From positions 82,043,870 through 82,107,869 of the forward strand of contig NC_035444.2 of assembly GCF_002127325.2 (NCBI RefSeq): DNA of 64,000 nucleotides. The letters run 5' to 3'. Position 1 is the first letter of the stretch; the number at the start of each line of letters is the position of its first letter. Under the pieces are notes generated by a model. The model saw only the letters and a program-made list of their open reading frames with translations, was not told where the DNA came from and searched no databases. Of this stretch, positions 46,465 through 57,536 are shown in pieces. Source of the stretch: Helianthus annuus (Eukaryota > Streptophyta > Magnoliopsida > Asterales > Asteraceae). The translations under genes and the position numbers were made by a program.

Positions 46465-46556
46465 AATGGCCATCCGCCCGGAAGGGGCCCATCCGCCCGG
46501 ATGGAGCCCATCCATCCGGATGGAGCTCATCCGGATGGAAGCCATCCGAACACCAC
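46465..46556 (+). repeat. CATCCG-N2-CGGATG palindrome cluster in the solo LTR
   Basis: Several CATCCG/CGGATGG strings occur in under 100 bp upstream of the TATA box, including perfect small hairpins of the form CATCCG-CC-CGGATG. A second cluster lies at about 47200-47435 in the same LTR. Confidence 0.75.
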
Positions 46557-46592
46557 ACAATCGCCCACCGCCTTAACCTCCCCCCCTCCCCA

Positions 46593-46601
46593 CTATAAAT
46601 A
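46593..46601 (+). promoter_or_regulatory. TATA box of the solo LTR
   Basis: CTATAAATA after a C-rich tract, in the same context as 22352 in the LARD-like LTR. Confidence 0.55.
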
Positions 46602-48866
46602 CCAACCTTATGTCTCCATTCCAACACTTTGACACTCTCATTCGCCACCAAGCTCTCAGTCGCGATTCAAGGCCTTTTTGTAAGCATTTCCCCTCAAATC
46701 TTCTTCAAATCTTCATTCTATTTCACTTCTACTCCATCTTCTTCATCAAAATCACACACACACTTTGATTATTCCTCGAAATCACTGATTTTAGACCTCT
46801 CGAAGGTGGTTTCCACTCGTTTGCTTAGGTAAACTATTGTGGAGCATCATTCAATCGAGACTGGTTCAAGATCTAAAGGATTTTCACACTTATCAACTTA
46901 TTTATGAAACTTCCCTTTGATTTTTATAAAACCTTGGTGGATCGGGACTCAACCGGACTCTTGACTCATTTCATAGTCAAGAGCCGACTCAAAAATTGAT
47001 TTCCACCAGAGAGATGGACCGATTAACAGGTCAAACATGAAATTTCATCCAGGATAGCCCGTTTGTTAGAATGGGCAGAGCCCATCCGGACGAATGGACT
47101 GGATCTGGTACTTTTCCGTTGCTCGACACGTCGTCACACCATCTCCGTTAACCAAAACTGTTGTTTTAAAGAAAAGTTTTACAAAACTTCAACCACAGAC
47201 CATCCACCCGAATGGCCATCCGTCCGGATGATCTGACCCTGATAATAATCGTTGTTTACTCTTTTGTTGCCACGACTGTTAGAACATTTTTAATCAAAAC
47301 TTCGAAATTTAAACGGTTCACAAACAAACACAAACCATCCGTCCGAATGGCCATCTGTCCGAATAACAATCCGTTCGAATGACCATCCGTCCGGATGGAA
47401 CCCAACCGCCCGGATGGACTAGACCCATCCGTTCGGATAGTCTGTTGGACACTTAACTCGCTTCTTACCCCACTCGACACTTTGATTTCGACCGCGGCAC
47501 TCCCTTCAATCCAACCAGATCGTGTTTACTGATAAGCACGCACGGTGAGTATACTCGAACCCATTTTCGTTTAACGCGCTTTTGGGTGTAACATACGTTT
47601 TCTATAAAAAACACAACACTTAAACGCATTACAAACGCTAACCGCAATCGCATATTATACGTGATTAGTTGAATTATCTGTTGCTATACTTACACAGTGT
47701 TACACTAGACCGCCTTTAGCAACGATAGTACTATAGTTTGGACTCAGCACCTGTTGTGAACAGGGGTTGCTAAGGATCACATACTCTACTTCACGTGTTC
47801 GCTTCGGTGAACATGAACACGTGTCGCGCATACTCTCCATCGCATTCACGTGGTTAGCTTGTAGCATTGTTGATAGCTTACTTGATTCGTCTATTATGTG
47901 TTACATGCTGATTATGCGTAAACGCCTTTTATACTATACTTATGCAAACTTGCACACTCGCCAATACATTTTGTATTGACATTATTTTAACGTATGTTGC
48001 AGGTTAATCGCGGGATACCTCAAATCCAGATTAGGAAGTCTAGAAACTCACATAAAATCTAGGTTGTCGGATTTGTATTGTTTGAGAGACATGAAATCTG
48101 TATGATTGTTTGTTGAAATATTATTTATTAGTATGTGATAATGAACGCATTAAATATTGTCACTAAATAGTTGTTATGGATTCTCTTGAGCAATCTGATT
48201 CGCCTAGTGTCGCGCCCCAATGATTCCGCCATCGGTTGGGGTGTGACAAACACGAGGCGGCAAGAAAAGACGTCGAACGGGTTTTTGGTGTTTTGAAGTC
48301 GAAATAGGGTGTATTGACTCGGCCGATGCGAGCAAGAACCGTTAGAAAAATTAGGAGTGTTGTGTACACATGTATTATTTTACACAACATGATTTTGAAA
48401 GACGACGGAAACGCGATAGCACCGGTACAGATTCGGGATCCTCCGGTCGAGCCCGCTCTAGACAATACGGTGTTGGACGAGCTGATGGATGAAGACACAC
48501 ATTGGAGACTAAAACACGATCTCATGAATCATCTCGCAAGTCAAGATTTACCCCAACTTTTGGTCGATTCCGACGAAGACTAGTTTAATTTATTTCAATT
48601 TAATGTAATTTTAATATTTTTAATTTAATGTAATGTTATTCTTAATTTATTCTACATTTATTATTATTATGTTAAAATACATGTTTAAATATTAAATATA
48701 CTAGTTTAAAAAATAAAAAAATAGTTTACCTATTCCAAAGTGTCTAACCACCGCCAACGTTTTTGAGCAATAGGTAAACATAATAGGTAAAGTGACATGA
48801 CACTCTTTGATTGGTCGATTTGAAAGTTTACCTATTGAAAGTGTTTAACCACTCCTTATACCCTAA

Positions 48867-49009
48867 GACATTACATTGGTAGAGATTGGCATGAAGTAAC
48901 CAAGATTAGTATCAAGTAACACCAGTTAACAAGTTTATATGTATTTTGTATATTTGAAAGAAAATAAAACATATAAAAAAGATAAGTATCAAGAACTAAC
49001 TCAAGATTA
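48867..49009 (+). other. short unassigned spacer
   Basis: Between the Harbinger end and the LINE remnant; AT-rich, with a repeated short string AGTATCAAG, no gene seen. Confidence 0.4.
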
Positions 49010-49992
49010 TCCTGAACATTCATATCCTGCACTTGGGTTGCAAATTATGTAGCCAAGAGGATGAAACAACAGCACATTTGGTGGTGGGTTGCATTCTGGC
49101 TCAACAAGTTTAGGATTTCATGGCAGCTTGGTGTAGACTCCCCTCGATCTTCGCATTAGAATTAAAGGACCTGTTTTCGGTCCATAAAAGGTTGCCACTT
49201 TCTGGGCAGTGGCGTAAGGTGGTCCTAACGGTTATACATGTGGCCGTTTGGGTCTTGTGTAGGTCAAGAAACGAGGCGGTATTCGAAAATAAACAGCTGA
49301 ACATTGGAAGAATAAAGGAGGACACAAAGACTTATAGTTATTTATGGGTTAGAAATCGAGCGAAAAGCTTGGCTCTAACTTGGGAAGATTGGTGTAATTT
49401 CGAGTTATCGAATGTGGGGGTTTAAAATGTATGCTTATCATTCTGTTTTTTGTTTCCATTGGTGGATGTAAGATTGCTGGGTAACAGTTTGTTGATCAGT
49501 TCTGTTTTATGCATAATGGAAAACAAGAATAACATACCTTTGATTGCAGCAGATAGGTCAGCAGAGAATCCAGATGGAGACGCAACAATAAGGTTTGACA
49601 CGATTGTCAGCTTGATCTGGTTCCTCCTTAGGGTGCAATCTAATGATAGTGATGAGAGAACCGAAAAGGGTAATCGGTTATGGAGAGAGGGGCGATTTCA
49701 TGATGATGTTATTGTGATTAGTGTCTAACTCGTTAACCCTCTTTGATTGTCTCCTTATATATACACTCAAGAGGAAACCTAATTAGTTAATAAGGGTAAT
49801 ATGGTCCATCAACAATTACCAACTAATTATTTAATAGGTTGTTATATATTTTGATATATATAATGTAAATAATTATAATGGCTATTAGATTAAATATTAC
49901 ATCATAATATATTTAATCTTACACAGTTGATTGCCTTGATTGCCTGGTTATGCTTCATTAATAAAATTTTCGTTGGCCATTCTAAAAAAAGT
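49010..49992 (+). pseudogene. 3' fragment of a LINE (zf-RVT and C-terminal domain, 3' UTR, A-run)
   Basis: A frame near 49010-49110 has GCKLCSQEDETTAHLVVGC, the zinc site of zf-RVT. The next frame (49120-49425) matches the C-terminal region of the LINE at 52700-53000 (compare WCRLPSIFALELKDLFSVHKG-like with WCRIPHIYAFSIRDLLEVHKG, and LWVRNRAKS with LWFRNRARS). A stop and frame change separate the two parts. The sequence up to an A-run at 49985 looks like LINE 3' UTR. It is 5'-truncated and non-functional. Confidence 0.7.
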
Positions 49993-50253
49993 TTAGTTTT
50001 CTTCCTTTTTGAGTTTTGGTCGATACCAATGGCCAAAAAACGGCTTTATAGCCATTGGATGCCTTTAACGATATAAACTGGTAATCTGGTTTTTTCTGGG
50101 GTCACAAACCGGTTCAGGCCACACTTGCATTAAAAAAAACTCATCCCAAACCGGTTTTTTGTTTTTCCAAAACTGACCCAGGTTAATTTCCGCGTCAGTA
50201 GGCCCGCATAGGTTTTTTACACCTCTAGTGAGACTGCAAGAAGTAAAACAAAA
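49993..50253 (+). other. unassigned spacer
   Basis: Contains ACCGGTTTTT/AACCGGTTC strings (50095-50150) but no gene or complete mobile element that I recognise. Confidence 0.4.
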
Positions 50254-50867
50254 TCTATATCTATACTATATAATAAAAGAAACCTGTTTTGGGACACTTG
50301 TCATTATCTCATTTAATTGATTAAAATTATTAATAATACTAATAATAATAATATTTAATCTAATCTAATACAAAAAAAATAATAATATTTAATCTAATCT
50401 AATACAAATTCTTATTATTAATTCAATAACCTATTGTTAAACTAAAACTTCAATAGAATCTTAAATCCTAGCTAAACAAGTTTCGAAATTCATAATAATA
50501 TTAATATGATAGACTAAATATATTATTGATATATATATATATAATATTATTGATATATATAACTAAAATTATTATCAATAATATTAATAATAGGTTTAGA
50601 ATCAAATACAAAGATTCAAAAAATAAGAAGTCGTACAAAGGGTATTAAATAGACTCTGATTGACCTCATTCAACCGACATTAGAGCAGTCTTATCGAACT
50701 CTACGACATTAATTAATATGTACGAGTTGATGGGTTACATTTATATTAAGTCATTTTTGTCAATATGGTATGTAAATGTCTCTGTCTTTGGTTTGCATTT
50801 ACAGGAAATATCTATACTTTATAGTTTAAATTGTTTAACCCGTGTAACACACGGGGAACTAACCTAG
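50254..50867 (+). mobile_element. non-autonomous Helitron (614 bp)
   Basis: Begins TCTATATCTATACTATATAA after an A and ends CTAG before a T. A 7-bp hairpin CCCGTGT/AAC/ACACGGG (50839-50855) lies 12 bases before the end. Its 5' 130 bp and its 3' end match the minus-strand Helitron at 62653-63625, but the middles differ. Confidence 0.9.
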
Positions 50868-51030
50868 TAAATTATAAAAGTAACAAGAATTTATGCTAGA
50901 TAATCTTTAATAAAAAAATTAGCTGGATGTTCTAAAATTTAAATGTATTTAAAAAAGTTATATATTTAAATTTACGTGATGGCAATGTGGGGCTAACCCA
51001 CTTAGGAAACGTGAGGTTTAATCCTAAGCA
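50868..51030 (+). other. short unassigned spacer
   Basis: AT-rich DNA between the Helitron and the LINE target duplication; nothing recognised. Confidence 0.4.
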
Positions 51031-51047
51031 AGAATAAAATTTAGAAT

Positions 51048-53080
51048 CATTAACGAGGTGTGTTCTTGGCTTAAAAAATGCAAAAAAAAGGCGTTTTTAT
51101 TCAAAATCGATTTCGAAAAAGCCTATGATAACATCCATTGGAGTTTCGTGGTTGATGTGTTTCGTCAAATGGGGTTCGGGTCCAAATGGTGCAGCTGGAT
51201 CTTTGGCATCCTTTCGTCCGCTCGGGCCTCCGTCTTGGTTAATGGCTCCCCCACGTTCGAATTCAAATGTGGCAAAGGTATGAGGCAAGGGGATCCGATT
51301 TCTCCGTTCTTATTCGTGGTTGTTATGGAGGCTTTCTCGTGTTTGCTCGATAAGGCGAGTGAGGTTGGGGTGTTTTCCGGGATTGCCCTCCCGAACGACG
51401 GTCCTAGAATATCTCATCTATTATTCGCCGATGATGCTCTTATTATCGGGGATTGGGAGGTTAGTAACGCCTTGAATATAGTCAGAATTTTGAGGTGTTT
51501 TTACTCTTGTTCGGGCCTTAAGATTAACCTTGGGAAGTCTAGTTTGTTTGGCGTTGGTGTTAGACTCGATGAAGTTGGGGCCATGGCCAATGTGGTTGGA
51601 TGTAGTCCAGACGAACTGCCATTCAAGTATCTAGGCTTAAAAGTTGGGGCTAATATGAATCGAGTCAATAACTGGAGGCCGGTTTTCGATATTTTTGAGT
51701 CCAGACTCGCGCTGTGGAAATCTTCCTTATTGTCGTTGGGTGGTAGAGTTACGCTCATTCGGTCGGTTCTCGAGAGTCTCCCGGCCTATTACTTCTCTCT
51801 TTACAAGGCTCCGTTGAAAGTTATTACGGAATTGGAAAAGATTATGAAAAAGTTCCTGTGGGGAGGTTCAAGTGAGGTGAATAAAATAAATTGGGTAGCG
51901 TGGGATAGAGTTACGTCGGCCAAGAAATCTGGAGGCTTAGGTATTAGTAAGTTGAGCATCGTTAATCGTGCTTTATTATGTAAATGGGGGTGGAGGTACA
52001 AGCGTGAAAAAAACAACTTGTGGGTCAAAGTAGTGGATGCAATTCACCTTAGTGGTTCGGGTTGGTCTTTTCTCCCGGTCAAAAAATCGATCAGCGGTGT
52101 TTGGCAGAATTTGGTGTCCGTTTTCGATATTATTTTGCCAGGCAACTTAAGTTTGCGGAAAATGTTCAGGGGAAAGGTGGGGACAGGCGAGTCGATCCTC
52201 TTCTGGCTCGACCCGTGGCTCCTTGAAGAGCCGCTATGTATCCGTTACCCGAACTTGTTTGCTTTGGAAGTAGTGAAGGCCTGCACGGTTCAGGATCGAG
52301 TCCGCGGGGAGTGGCTCTGGAGACATGACCCCGAGTCGGCTGAAGAAACTACGGAACTGTCGGACATCCTCTTGGCTTTATCTTCGTTCTCGTCGGAGTC
52401 TTCGAGCGACGGCTGGAAGTGGTTGGGGGATCAGACTGGGATTTTTTCGGTTAAATCGGCTAAAAATTTCTTGTTGGGCTCGGGGGATTTCAATGCGGGG
52501 TTTGTCTTGAATTGGTGCAAATGGACCCGAGTAAGTGTAATTTGTTCGCTTGGAGAGCTGAAATGGGAAGGATTCCTACATACGACGCGCTTAACAAGAG
52601 GGGTGTGGTGATCGGCGACGGTTTATGTCCGTTATGCAGGACTGAAGCTGAATCTGCGGAACACATTTTCACCTCATGCTGGTTTTCTTCAGTGCTGTGG
52701 CATAAGATTAGTTTGTGGTGTCGTATCCCGCATATTTACGCTTTTAGCATAAGGGATCTTCTGGAGGTGCACAAAGGAAGGCAAATCAGATCTGGGTTGT
52801 GTCCGATTGTCCATGGTATTATCATAGTCTCGTGTTGGTGCTTGTGGATCGTTCGGAACAAGGCTGTTTTTTCATCTATCGTTCCTAAGGTGGAGGATGT
52901 TTTTTCGGATATTAAGTCTTTAGGATTCTTATGGTTTAGAAATAGAGCGAGATCTAATCATATCTCATGGTTGGAGTGGTGTAATATGAACATTTTGTAA
53001 GGTTTTTGTCGTGGGTCCCCGCCCGGTTTTCGGGCTCGGGGTGAGTTTTTAGTGAAAGTCTCTTTTCAAAAAAAAAAAAA
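51048..53080 (+). mobile_element. 5'-truncated LINE (L1-type)
   Basis: Flanked by a 17-bp duplication AGAATAAAATTTAGAAT (51031-51047 and 53081-53097), with an A-run at 53068-53080 at its 3' end. These are the marks of target-primed reverse transcription. The 5' end lies inside the reverse transcriptase domain, so the endonuclease is missing. Confidence 0.93.
51058..53000 (+). pseudogene. LINE ORF2 remnant: reverse transcriptase and zf-RVT
   Basis: The frame opens inside the reverse transcriptase (FKIDFEKAYDNIHW at the start, with RQGDPISPFLF near residue 75 and the catalytic FADDALIIGD near residue 122). It continues through the C-terminal thumb region (FKYLGLKVGANM, SLGGRVTLI, KFLWGG). Near 52525 the frame shifts by one base and continues to 53000 with the zinc domain (FAWRAEMGRIPT, CPLCRTEAESAEHIFTSC). 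The frameshift and the missing endonuclease make it inactive. The reading frames are otherwise well kept, so the copy is probably not ancient. Confidence 0.9.
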
Positions 53081-53097
53081 AGAATAAAATTTAGAAT

Positions 53098-53374
53098 TAT
53101 CGGTATAATAGAGTAGAAGAAGGTTGCCATTAAAAAAAATGTGATAATGATTAACTAATTAGAAGAGATAAATCAAAGAGTTATAAACAAGAACTAAGAT
53201 TAGTTGAATTTCTTGAAATGTGTGTATGTAGATATCTATATTAATCCATAAACGAAAAAAATAAATAACCCCTTTTTTAGCTATCTCCTCACCTGACTGC
53301 TGCTTTCCTCCATACTCGCCATAACAACCCGACGTTGGATCTATTCTCTTTCAATCTCTCTCTTCTTCTGTTAG
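53098..53374 (+). promoter_or_regulatory. promoter and first untranslated exon region of UGD
   Basis: The stretch between the LINE and the UGD intron. The CT-rich part near 53275-53374 (CTATCTCCTCACCTGACTGC onward, with a CTCTCTCTTCTTCTG run) looks like the 5' UTR; no single TATA box is convincing. The LINE insertion ends less than 200 bp upstream of this leader. Confidence 0.5.
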
Positions 53375-53815
53375 GTCAGTGGTTTAACTTTTATCTTTCT
53401 TAATTATTTTCCATTGTTATGCAGCCTCTAAATCTTTATTTTGATTGATTTTATTTGCGTGTTTGCTTATATCCATTGATTAATCATGCATAATGCTAGA
53501 TCTGGATCTGATTGTCATACTGAAACTGTGTGAATTTTTTTATTTTCTTCTGTTTATGTTTACATCAATCAAGTAGGTTCTGAATATGCTTGTTGTTGTT
53601 AGAGAATATGTTGAAGAAGATTAAGCTTATAATCAACGTTTTATTTAAATTTTCATGCATAAATACATGTTATTTATGATTGCTTAGAAAATATAATCTT
53701 GCTTTTGTCTTAAACAGCTGTCTTAAAACGTGATTACGATTACATACAGAATACGTGCATACGAGTTCATACAACCAGTTACGATGTTAAGTGTGTTGTT
53801 GTTATGTTTTATTAG
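53375..53815 (+). other. probable 5' UTR intron of UGD
   Basis: Donor TTAG|GTCAGT and acceptor TTTTATTAG|GTAAAG enclose 441 bp of T-rich DNA ending 26 bases before the ATG. Plant UGD genes commonly have one intron in the leader and none in the coding sequence. Confidence 0.7.
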
Positions 53816-53841
53816 GTAAAGAAGAAGGAAAATAAACAAAG

Positions 53842-55290
53842 ATGGTGAAAATCTGTTGCATTGGAGCTGGTTATGTTGGAGGCCCAACCATGGCTGTGAT
53901 TGCATTCAAGTGCCCGTCGGTTGAAGTGGCTGTTGTTGATATCTCGGTGCCTCGAATCACAGCATGGAACAGTGATAAACTCCCTATTTACGAGCCTGGG
54001 CTCGATGAAGTGGTGAAAAAGTGCAGGGGTAAAAATCTGTTTTTCAGTAATGAAATAGAGAAACATGTTGCAGCTGCAGATATAGTTTTTGTGTCCGTGA
54101 ATACTCCCACCAAAACTTCAGGTTTGGGAGCTGGAAAAGCGGCTGATTTGACATACTGGGAGAGTGCTGCGCGTATGATAGCTGATGTGTCCAAGTCTTC
54201 AAAAATTGTAGTTGAGAAATCAACTGTTCCGGTTAAAACAGCAGAAGCAATTGAGAAGATTTTGACCCACAACAGTAAAGGCATTGAGTTTCACGTGCTC
54301 TCAAATCCGGAGTTCCTTGCTGAAGGTACTGCAATCACGGATCTTTTTAATCCTGACCGTGTTCTCATTGGTGGTCGTGAAGAAAACGCGGGTGGTTTGA
54401 AAGCTATTCAAACACTAAAAGATATTTACGTTCAGTGGGTCCCACAGGAACGGATTATATGTACCAATCTTTGGTCTGCTGAATTGTCAAAGCTTGCGGC
54501 TAATGCTTTTTTGGCTCAAAGAATCTCTTCTGTTAACTCAATCTCAGCACTATGCGAGGCTACTGGCGCAAATGTTACTCAAGTTTCATCAGCGGTTGGT
54601 AAAGACTTGAGAATTGGGTCTAAGTTTCTTAACGCCAGTGTCGGGTTTGGTGGGTCTTGTTTTCAAAAAGATATTTTGAATTTGGTGTACATATGTGAGT
54701 GCAACGGTCTCCCGGAGGTAGCAAATTACTGGAAACAGGTTATAAAGATCAATGACTACCAAAAAAATCGATTTGTGAATCGACTTGTATCTTCTATGTT
54801 TAACACAATATCGGGAAAGAAGATCGGCATATTAGGATTCTCATTTAAAAAAGACACCGGTGATACAAGAGAAACCCCTGCAATTGATGTGTGTAAAGGT
54901 TTGTTAAATGATAAAGCTCAGTTAGTCATTTATGATCCACAAGTACCCGAGGCACAAATATTTAAGGATCTTTCAACCCCAAAATTTGACTGGGACCAAC
55001 TTGGCTCGACCATCCAAATAACTGAAGATGCTGTGGCGCAAAGTGTTAAAGTCGTTCATAATGCCTATGAAGCAACTAAAGATGCACACGCGATTTGTAT
55101 ACTAACCGAGTGGGACGAGTTCAAAAGTCTTGATTACCAAAAGATCTACAACAACATGCCAAAACCAGCTTATATGTTTGATGGCAGGAACGTAGTAGAT
55201 GTTGCAAAGCTAAGGCAAATTGGGTTTATTGTTTACTCAATTGGGAAGCCATTGGACCCGTGGCTAAAGGACATGCCTGCCATTGCTTGA
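53842..55290 (+). CDS. UGD: UDP-glucose 6-dehydrogenase
   Basis: One intronless frame of 482 codons (family length about 480). The enzyme oxidises UDP-glucose to UDP-glucuronate with two NAD+, the entry point for cell-wall xylose, arabinose, galacturonic acid and apiose precursors; it is cytosolic. Visible features: N-terminal dinucleotide-binding GAGYVG at residues 8-13, SVNTPT (85-90), EKSTVPVKT (125-133), [10 protein letters not shown] (155-164), the helix with Lys217 and Asn221 ([12 protein letters not shown]), the catalytic Cys273 in [10 protein letters not shown], and the C-terminal domain with [13 protein letters not shown] and DGRN. The end [11 protein letters not shown] is close to the usual plant C-terminus. 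No damage is seen, so it is probably functional. Confidence 0.97.
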   Translation: MVKICCIGAGYVGGPTMAVIAFKCPSVEVAVVDISVPRITAWNSDKLPIYEPGLDEVVKKCRGKNLFFSNEIEKHVAAADIVFVSVNTPTKTSGLGAGKAADLTYWESAARMIADVSKSSKIVVEKSTVPVKTAEAIEKILTHNSKGIEFHVLSNPEFLAEGTAITDLFNPDRVLIGGREENAGGLKAIQTLKDIYVQWVPQERIICTNLWSAELSKLAANAFLAQRISSVNSISALCEATGANVTQVSSAVGKDLRIGSKFLNASVGFGGSCFQKDILNLVYICECNGLPEVANYWKQVIKINDYQKNRFVNRLVSSMFNTISGKKIGILGFSFKKDTGDTRETPAIDVCKGLLNDKAQLVIYDPQVPEAQIFKDLSTPKFDWDQLGSTIQITEDAVAQSVKVVHNAYEATKDAHAICILTEWDEFKSLDYQKIYNNMPKPAYMFDGRNVVDVAKLRQIGFIVYSIGKPLDPWLKDMPAIA

Positions 55291-55999
55291 GCTTGAAGAT
55301 GGATTACTATTTATTAGCCAAATTAACTTCCTATGGTTCAATTTCTTTTAATTCTAGTGTTTTTCTTTTGACTTTGTTTTGGTTCAGTTTCTTTAAATTT
55401 TAGTGTTTTACTTTTGACTTTGTTTTGCTAAGGATAGCTTTTGGTTTAAATGATGTGGTTATAGCTTTTATATTAAGTTATTAATAACTTAAACTCTCTT
55501 GATTTATGTTTTTTCTTCTTCTAATTTTCAACCTGGATGTATACGGTTCAACAAGTTATGATGAAAATTTTGCTGGCTACGGTTTTGGGAACGATAAAAA
55601 TCAAATCAGGGGTTGGTTGAATTAGCTGGACCAATTAATTTTATCGGTTTGTGATTTAACAGTTCAGATTTGCCGATTTGAACTATTTTTTTCTTTCAAT
55701 ATCGTTTGTTTGTATTAAAGCTTATTGAAATGATAAATATTGTTGATGATTATAATACACGTACATAATTGCATATTCCAAAAATAATTAAAATATCAAA
55801 ACGAATGGTTAGTTTTACACAGACTGTTCTAATATCCAAACTGATTGAACCGTTAAACTATCAAAACCGGACCGTTTAGATCTCAACCTGACTAAATCAC
55901 CAAAATCAAATAACTTGAATCTCAAACCATCCAAAGAGGCCGGCTTGCTTTGGTCTAAAAAGTTTATGAAGACTCGCATTACCCTATTTTTAATCAATA
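55291..55999 (+). other. UGD 3' UTR and downstream intergenic DNA
   Basis: The 3' UTR probably occupies the first 200-250 bp, with a T-rich sequence in which TTTTGACTTTGTTTTG is repeated at about 55366 and 55420. Beyond it, no gene is seen up to the Helitron. Confidence 0.45.
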
Positions 56000-56081
56000 T
56001 CTATCTATTATAATAAAAGAAACCAAGTTTTGGACACGTGTCATTCATTGAAGTTATCCTCAAATCTATACTTGTCGTATA

Positions 56082-56123
<42 letters not shown>

Positions 56124-56989
56124 ATTAAATCTTATTGTACTTTAATAAATATTATCCTCAAATCTAAATTGTTATATTAATATATTTTTAAAACAAATAT
56201 CTCTCTTTTTTCTACTTATCTTATATTAAATATATAAATAATAAATTAATATTAAATGTTATCCTAATTTATTAAAAAAATATTTCTTTTATTATTTGGT
56301 ATACAAAATTATATTTATTCAACTCGTGCAAAACGCGGGGTTTTTAAAAATATAAATTTTTGTATTATTTACTATAAATATAATTTTTTTTTATTATTTA
56401 CCATACAAAGTTACATTTATATAACCTGTGTAATACACGAAGTTTTTAAAGATATAACTTTTTATCATTTGCTATGTAAAATTATATTTATTCAACACGT
56501 GTAATACACAGGGGTTTTTAAGGATATAATTTTTTTTTATTATTTGGTAGATTTTTTAACCCGACTATAGATAGGTTTTTTAAAGATATGATGTTTTTAG
56601 TATTTAGTATACAAAATTACATTTATTTAATCTGTGTATAGACATGGTTTTTAAAGTTTTAACTCTTTTTTTAGATCTATTCAACATGTGTAATATACGG
56701 GGTTTTTAAGGATGTGATTTTTTATTATTTGGTAGATTTATTCAACCCGATTATACACGGGTTTTTTAAAGATACAATGTTTTTAGTATTTAGTATACAA
56801 AATTACATTTATTTAATCTGTTTAATACACATGGTTTTCAAAGATATAACTATTTTTATTATTTGATATATAAAATTACATTTATTTAAGCCGTACAATA
56901 TACGGGGTTCATGAAGATATAACTTTTTATTTTTTAATATATAAAATTACATTTATTCAACCCGTGTAATTCACGGGATTTTAACCTAG
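56000..56989 (+). mobile_element. non-autonomous Helitron with amplified 3' hairpin units (990 bp)
   Basis: Begins TCTATCTATTATAATAAAAG after an A and ends AACCTAG before a T. The terminal hairpin is CCCGTG-TAATT-CACGGG. Between about 56310 and 56989 the sequence consists of about ten diverged units, each with an AACCCGTGTAATACACGGGG-like hairpin followed by TTTTTAAAGATATAA and TACAAAATTACATTTATT. An (AAAT)n microsatellite is at 56083-56120. Confidence 0.88.
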
Positions 56990-57153
56990 TACTTTATATA
57001 TATACAATTAACAAAAGACAAAAAAAGTAATTTATATTTATAAAAGCTATATTTGAGAACTTCCCAACTCAGAATCATAAGTATGTATGAATAAGTAGAT
57101 TACTAATTAGATTTGCAATAATATAATCATCTATATGCAACTTACTAACATTT
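56990..57153 (+). other. short AT-rich spacer
   Basis: Between Helitron and MITE; nothing recognised. Confidence 0.4.
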
Positions 57154-57536
57154 AGGGTATGTTTGGTATAAAGCTTTTAAAAGCTTTTAGGAGCTTCTAG
57201 CTTTAAGCTTTTAAGAAAAAGTTCCTACTAAATAAAAAGTCTTGTTTGGTTGAAGGAGCTTTAAGCTTTTAGGTTAGGAGCTTGAAACTTTTGGTTGAAC
57301 GCTACTATTAGTAGCGTTTAGAAGGAGCTACAAGCTTTTAGGAAAAAATGACTATTTTAACCTCTAAAAATAAGGAACTTTTTAATGCACCAACTTTCTA
57401 AATTTTTAGTTATGTCCATTTTGGTAATTTTACACATTTTATTAAAAGCTTCAGCTACTCTACCAAACACCAAATATATCTAAAAAGCTACAGCTACTAG
57501 CTACTAGCTTCCAGCTACTTTTGCCAAAGATACCCT
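57154..57536. mobile_element. MITE with AGGGTAT ends (about 380 bp)
   Basis: Begins AGGGTATGTTTGGTA and ends TTGCCAAAGATACCCT, which are inverted copies. Many AGCTTTTAAAAGCTT and AGCTACTAGCTAC strings make it fold back on itself. I found no matching target duplication, so the superfamily is uncertain (possibly hAT). Confidence 0.7.

Larger units (their letters stand above)
43489..48248 (+). repeat. solo LTR related to the LARD-like family, itself interrupted
   Basis: Starts TGTAACAACCC and ends CCATCGGTTGGGGTGTGACA, with the 5-bp duplication AACAC on both sides (43484-43488 and 48249-48253) and no internal retrotransposon region. The 3' end aligns with the LTR ending at 24117 (shared CGCCATCGGTTGGGG and GTGAGTATACTCG near 47544). 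A Helitron (43756-46245) lies inside; without it the LTR would be about 2.3 kb. A TATA box (46593-46601) and arrays of CATCCG palindromes are present. Solo LTRs arise by recombination between the two LTRs of an element. Confidence 0.87.
42571..48583 (+). pseudogene. PIF/Harbinger-type (Plant_tran/ALP1-like) transposase, disrupted
   Basis: The coding parts are 42571-43488 and 48254-48583. The protein matches the plant transposon family: an N-terminal region with QHRFRVSKRLFLKI, then FGSLDCTH and the RGQYMRGDHRYPT block holding a catalytic Asp, followed by VLKQSPLF, DGIYPAW and, after the solo LTR, DVERVFGVL with the late catalytic Glu and the typical HNMIL. Frame changes lie near 42890 and 43320, a TAG replaces an expected codon just after FGVLKSK, and a 4.8-kb solo LTR interrupts it. 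Cleavage and strand transfer of Harbinger DNA would need an intact enzyme from elsewhere. Confidence 0.88.
41995..48863 (+). mobile_element. PIF/Harbinger transposon split by later insertions
   Basis: The ends are GGGTATATGGTGTG and, inverted, GGGTATAAGGAGTGG, with the 3-bp duplication TAA on each side (41992-41994 and 48864-48866). It encodes a broken plant PIF/Harbinger-type transposase. Without the MULE-like MITE (42010-42207) and the solo LTR (43489-48248) the element would be about 1.9 kb. Its left terminal repeat is interrupted by the MITE. Confidence 0.85.

Noticed and set aside
49450..49728. 92-codon frame after the LINE fragment
   Set aside because: Lies in what looks like LINE 3' UTR, with no recognised domain; too weak to call a gene.
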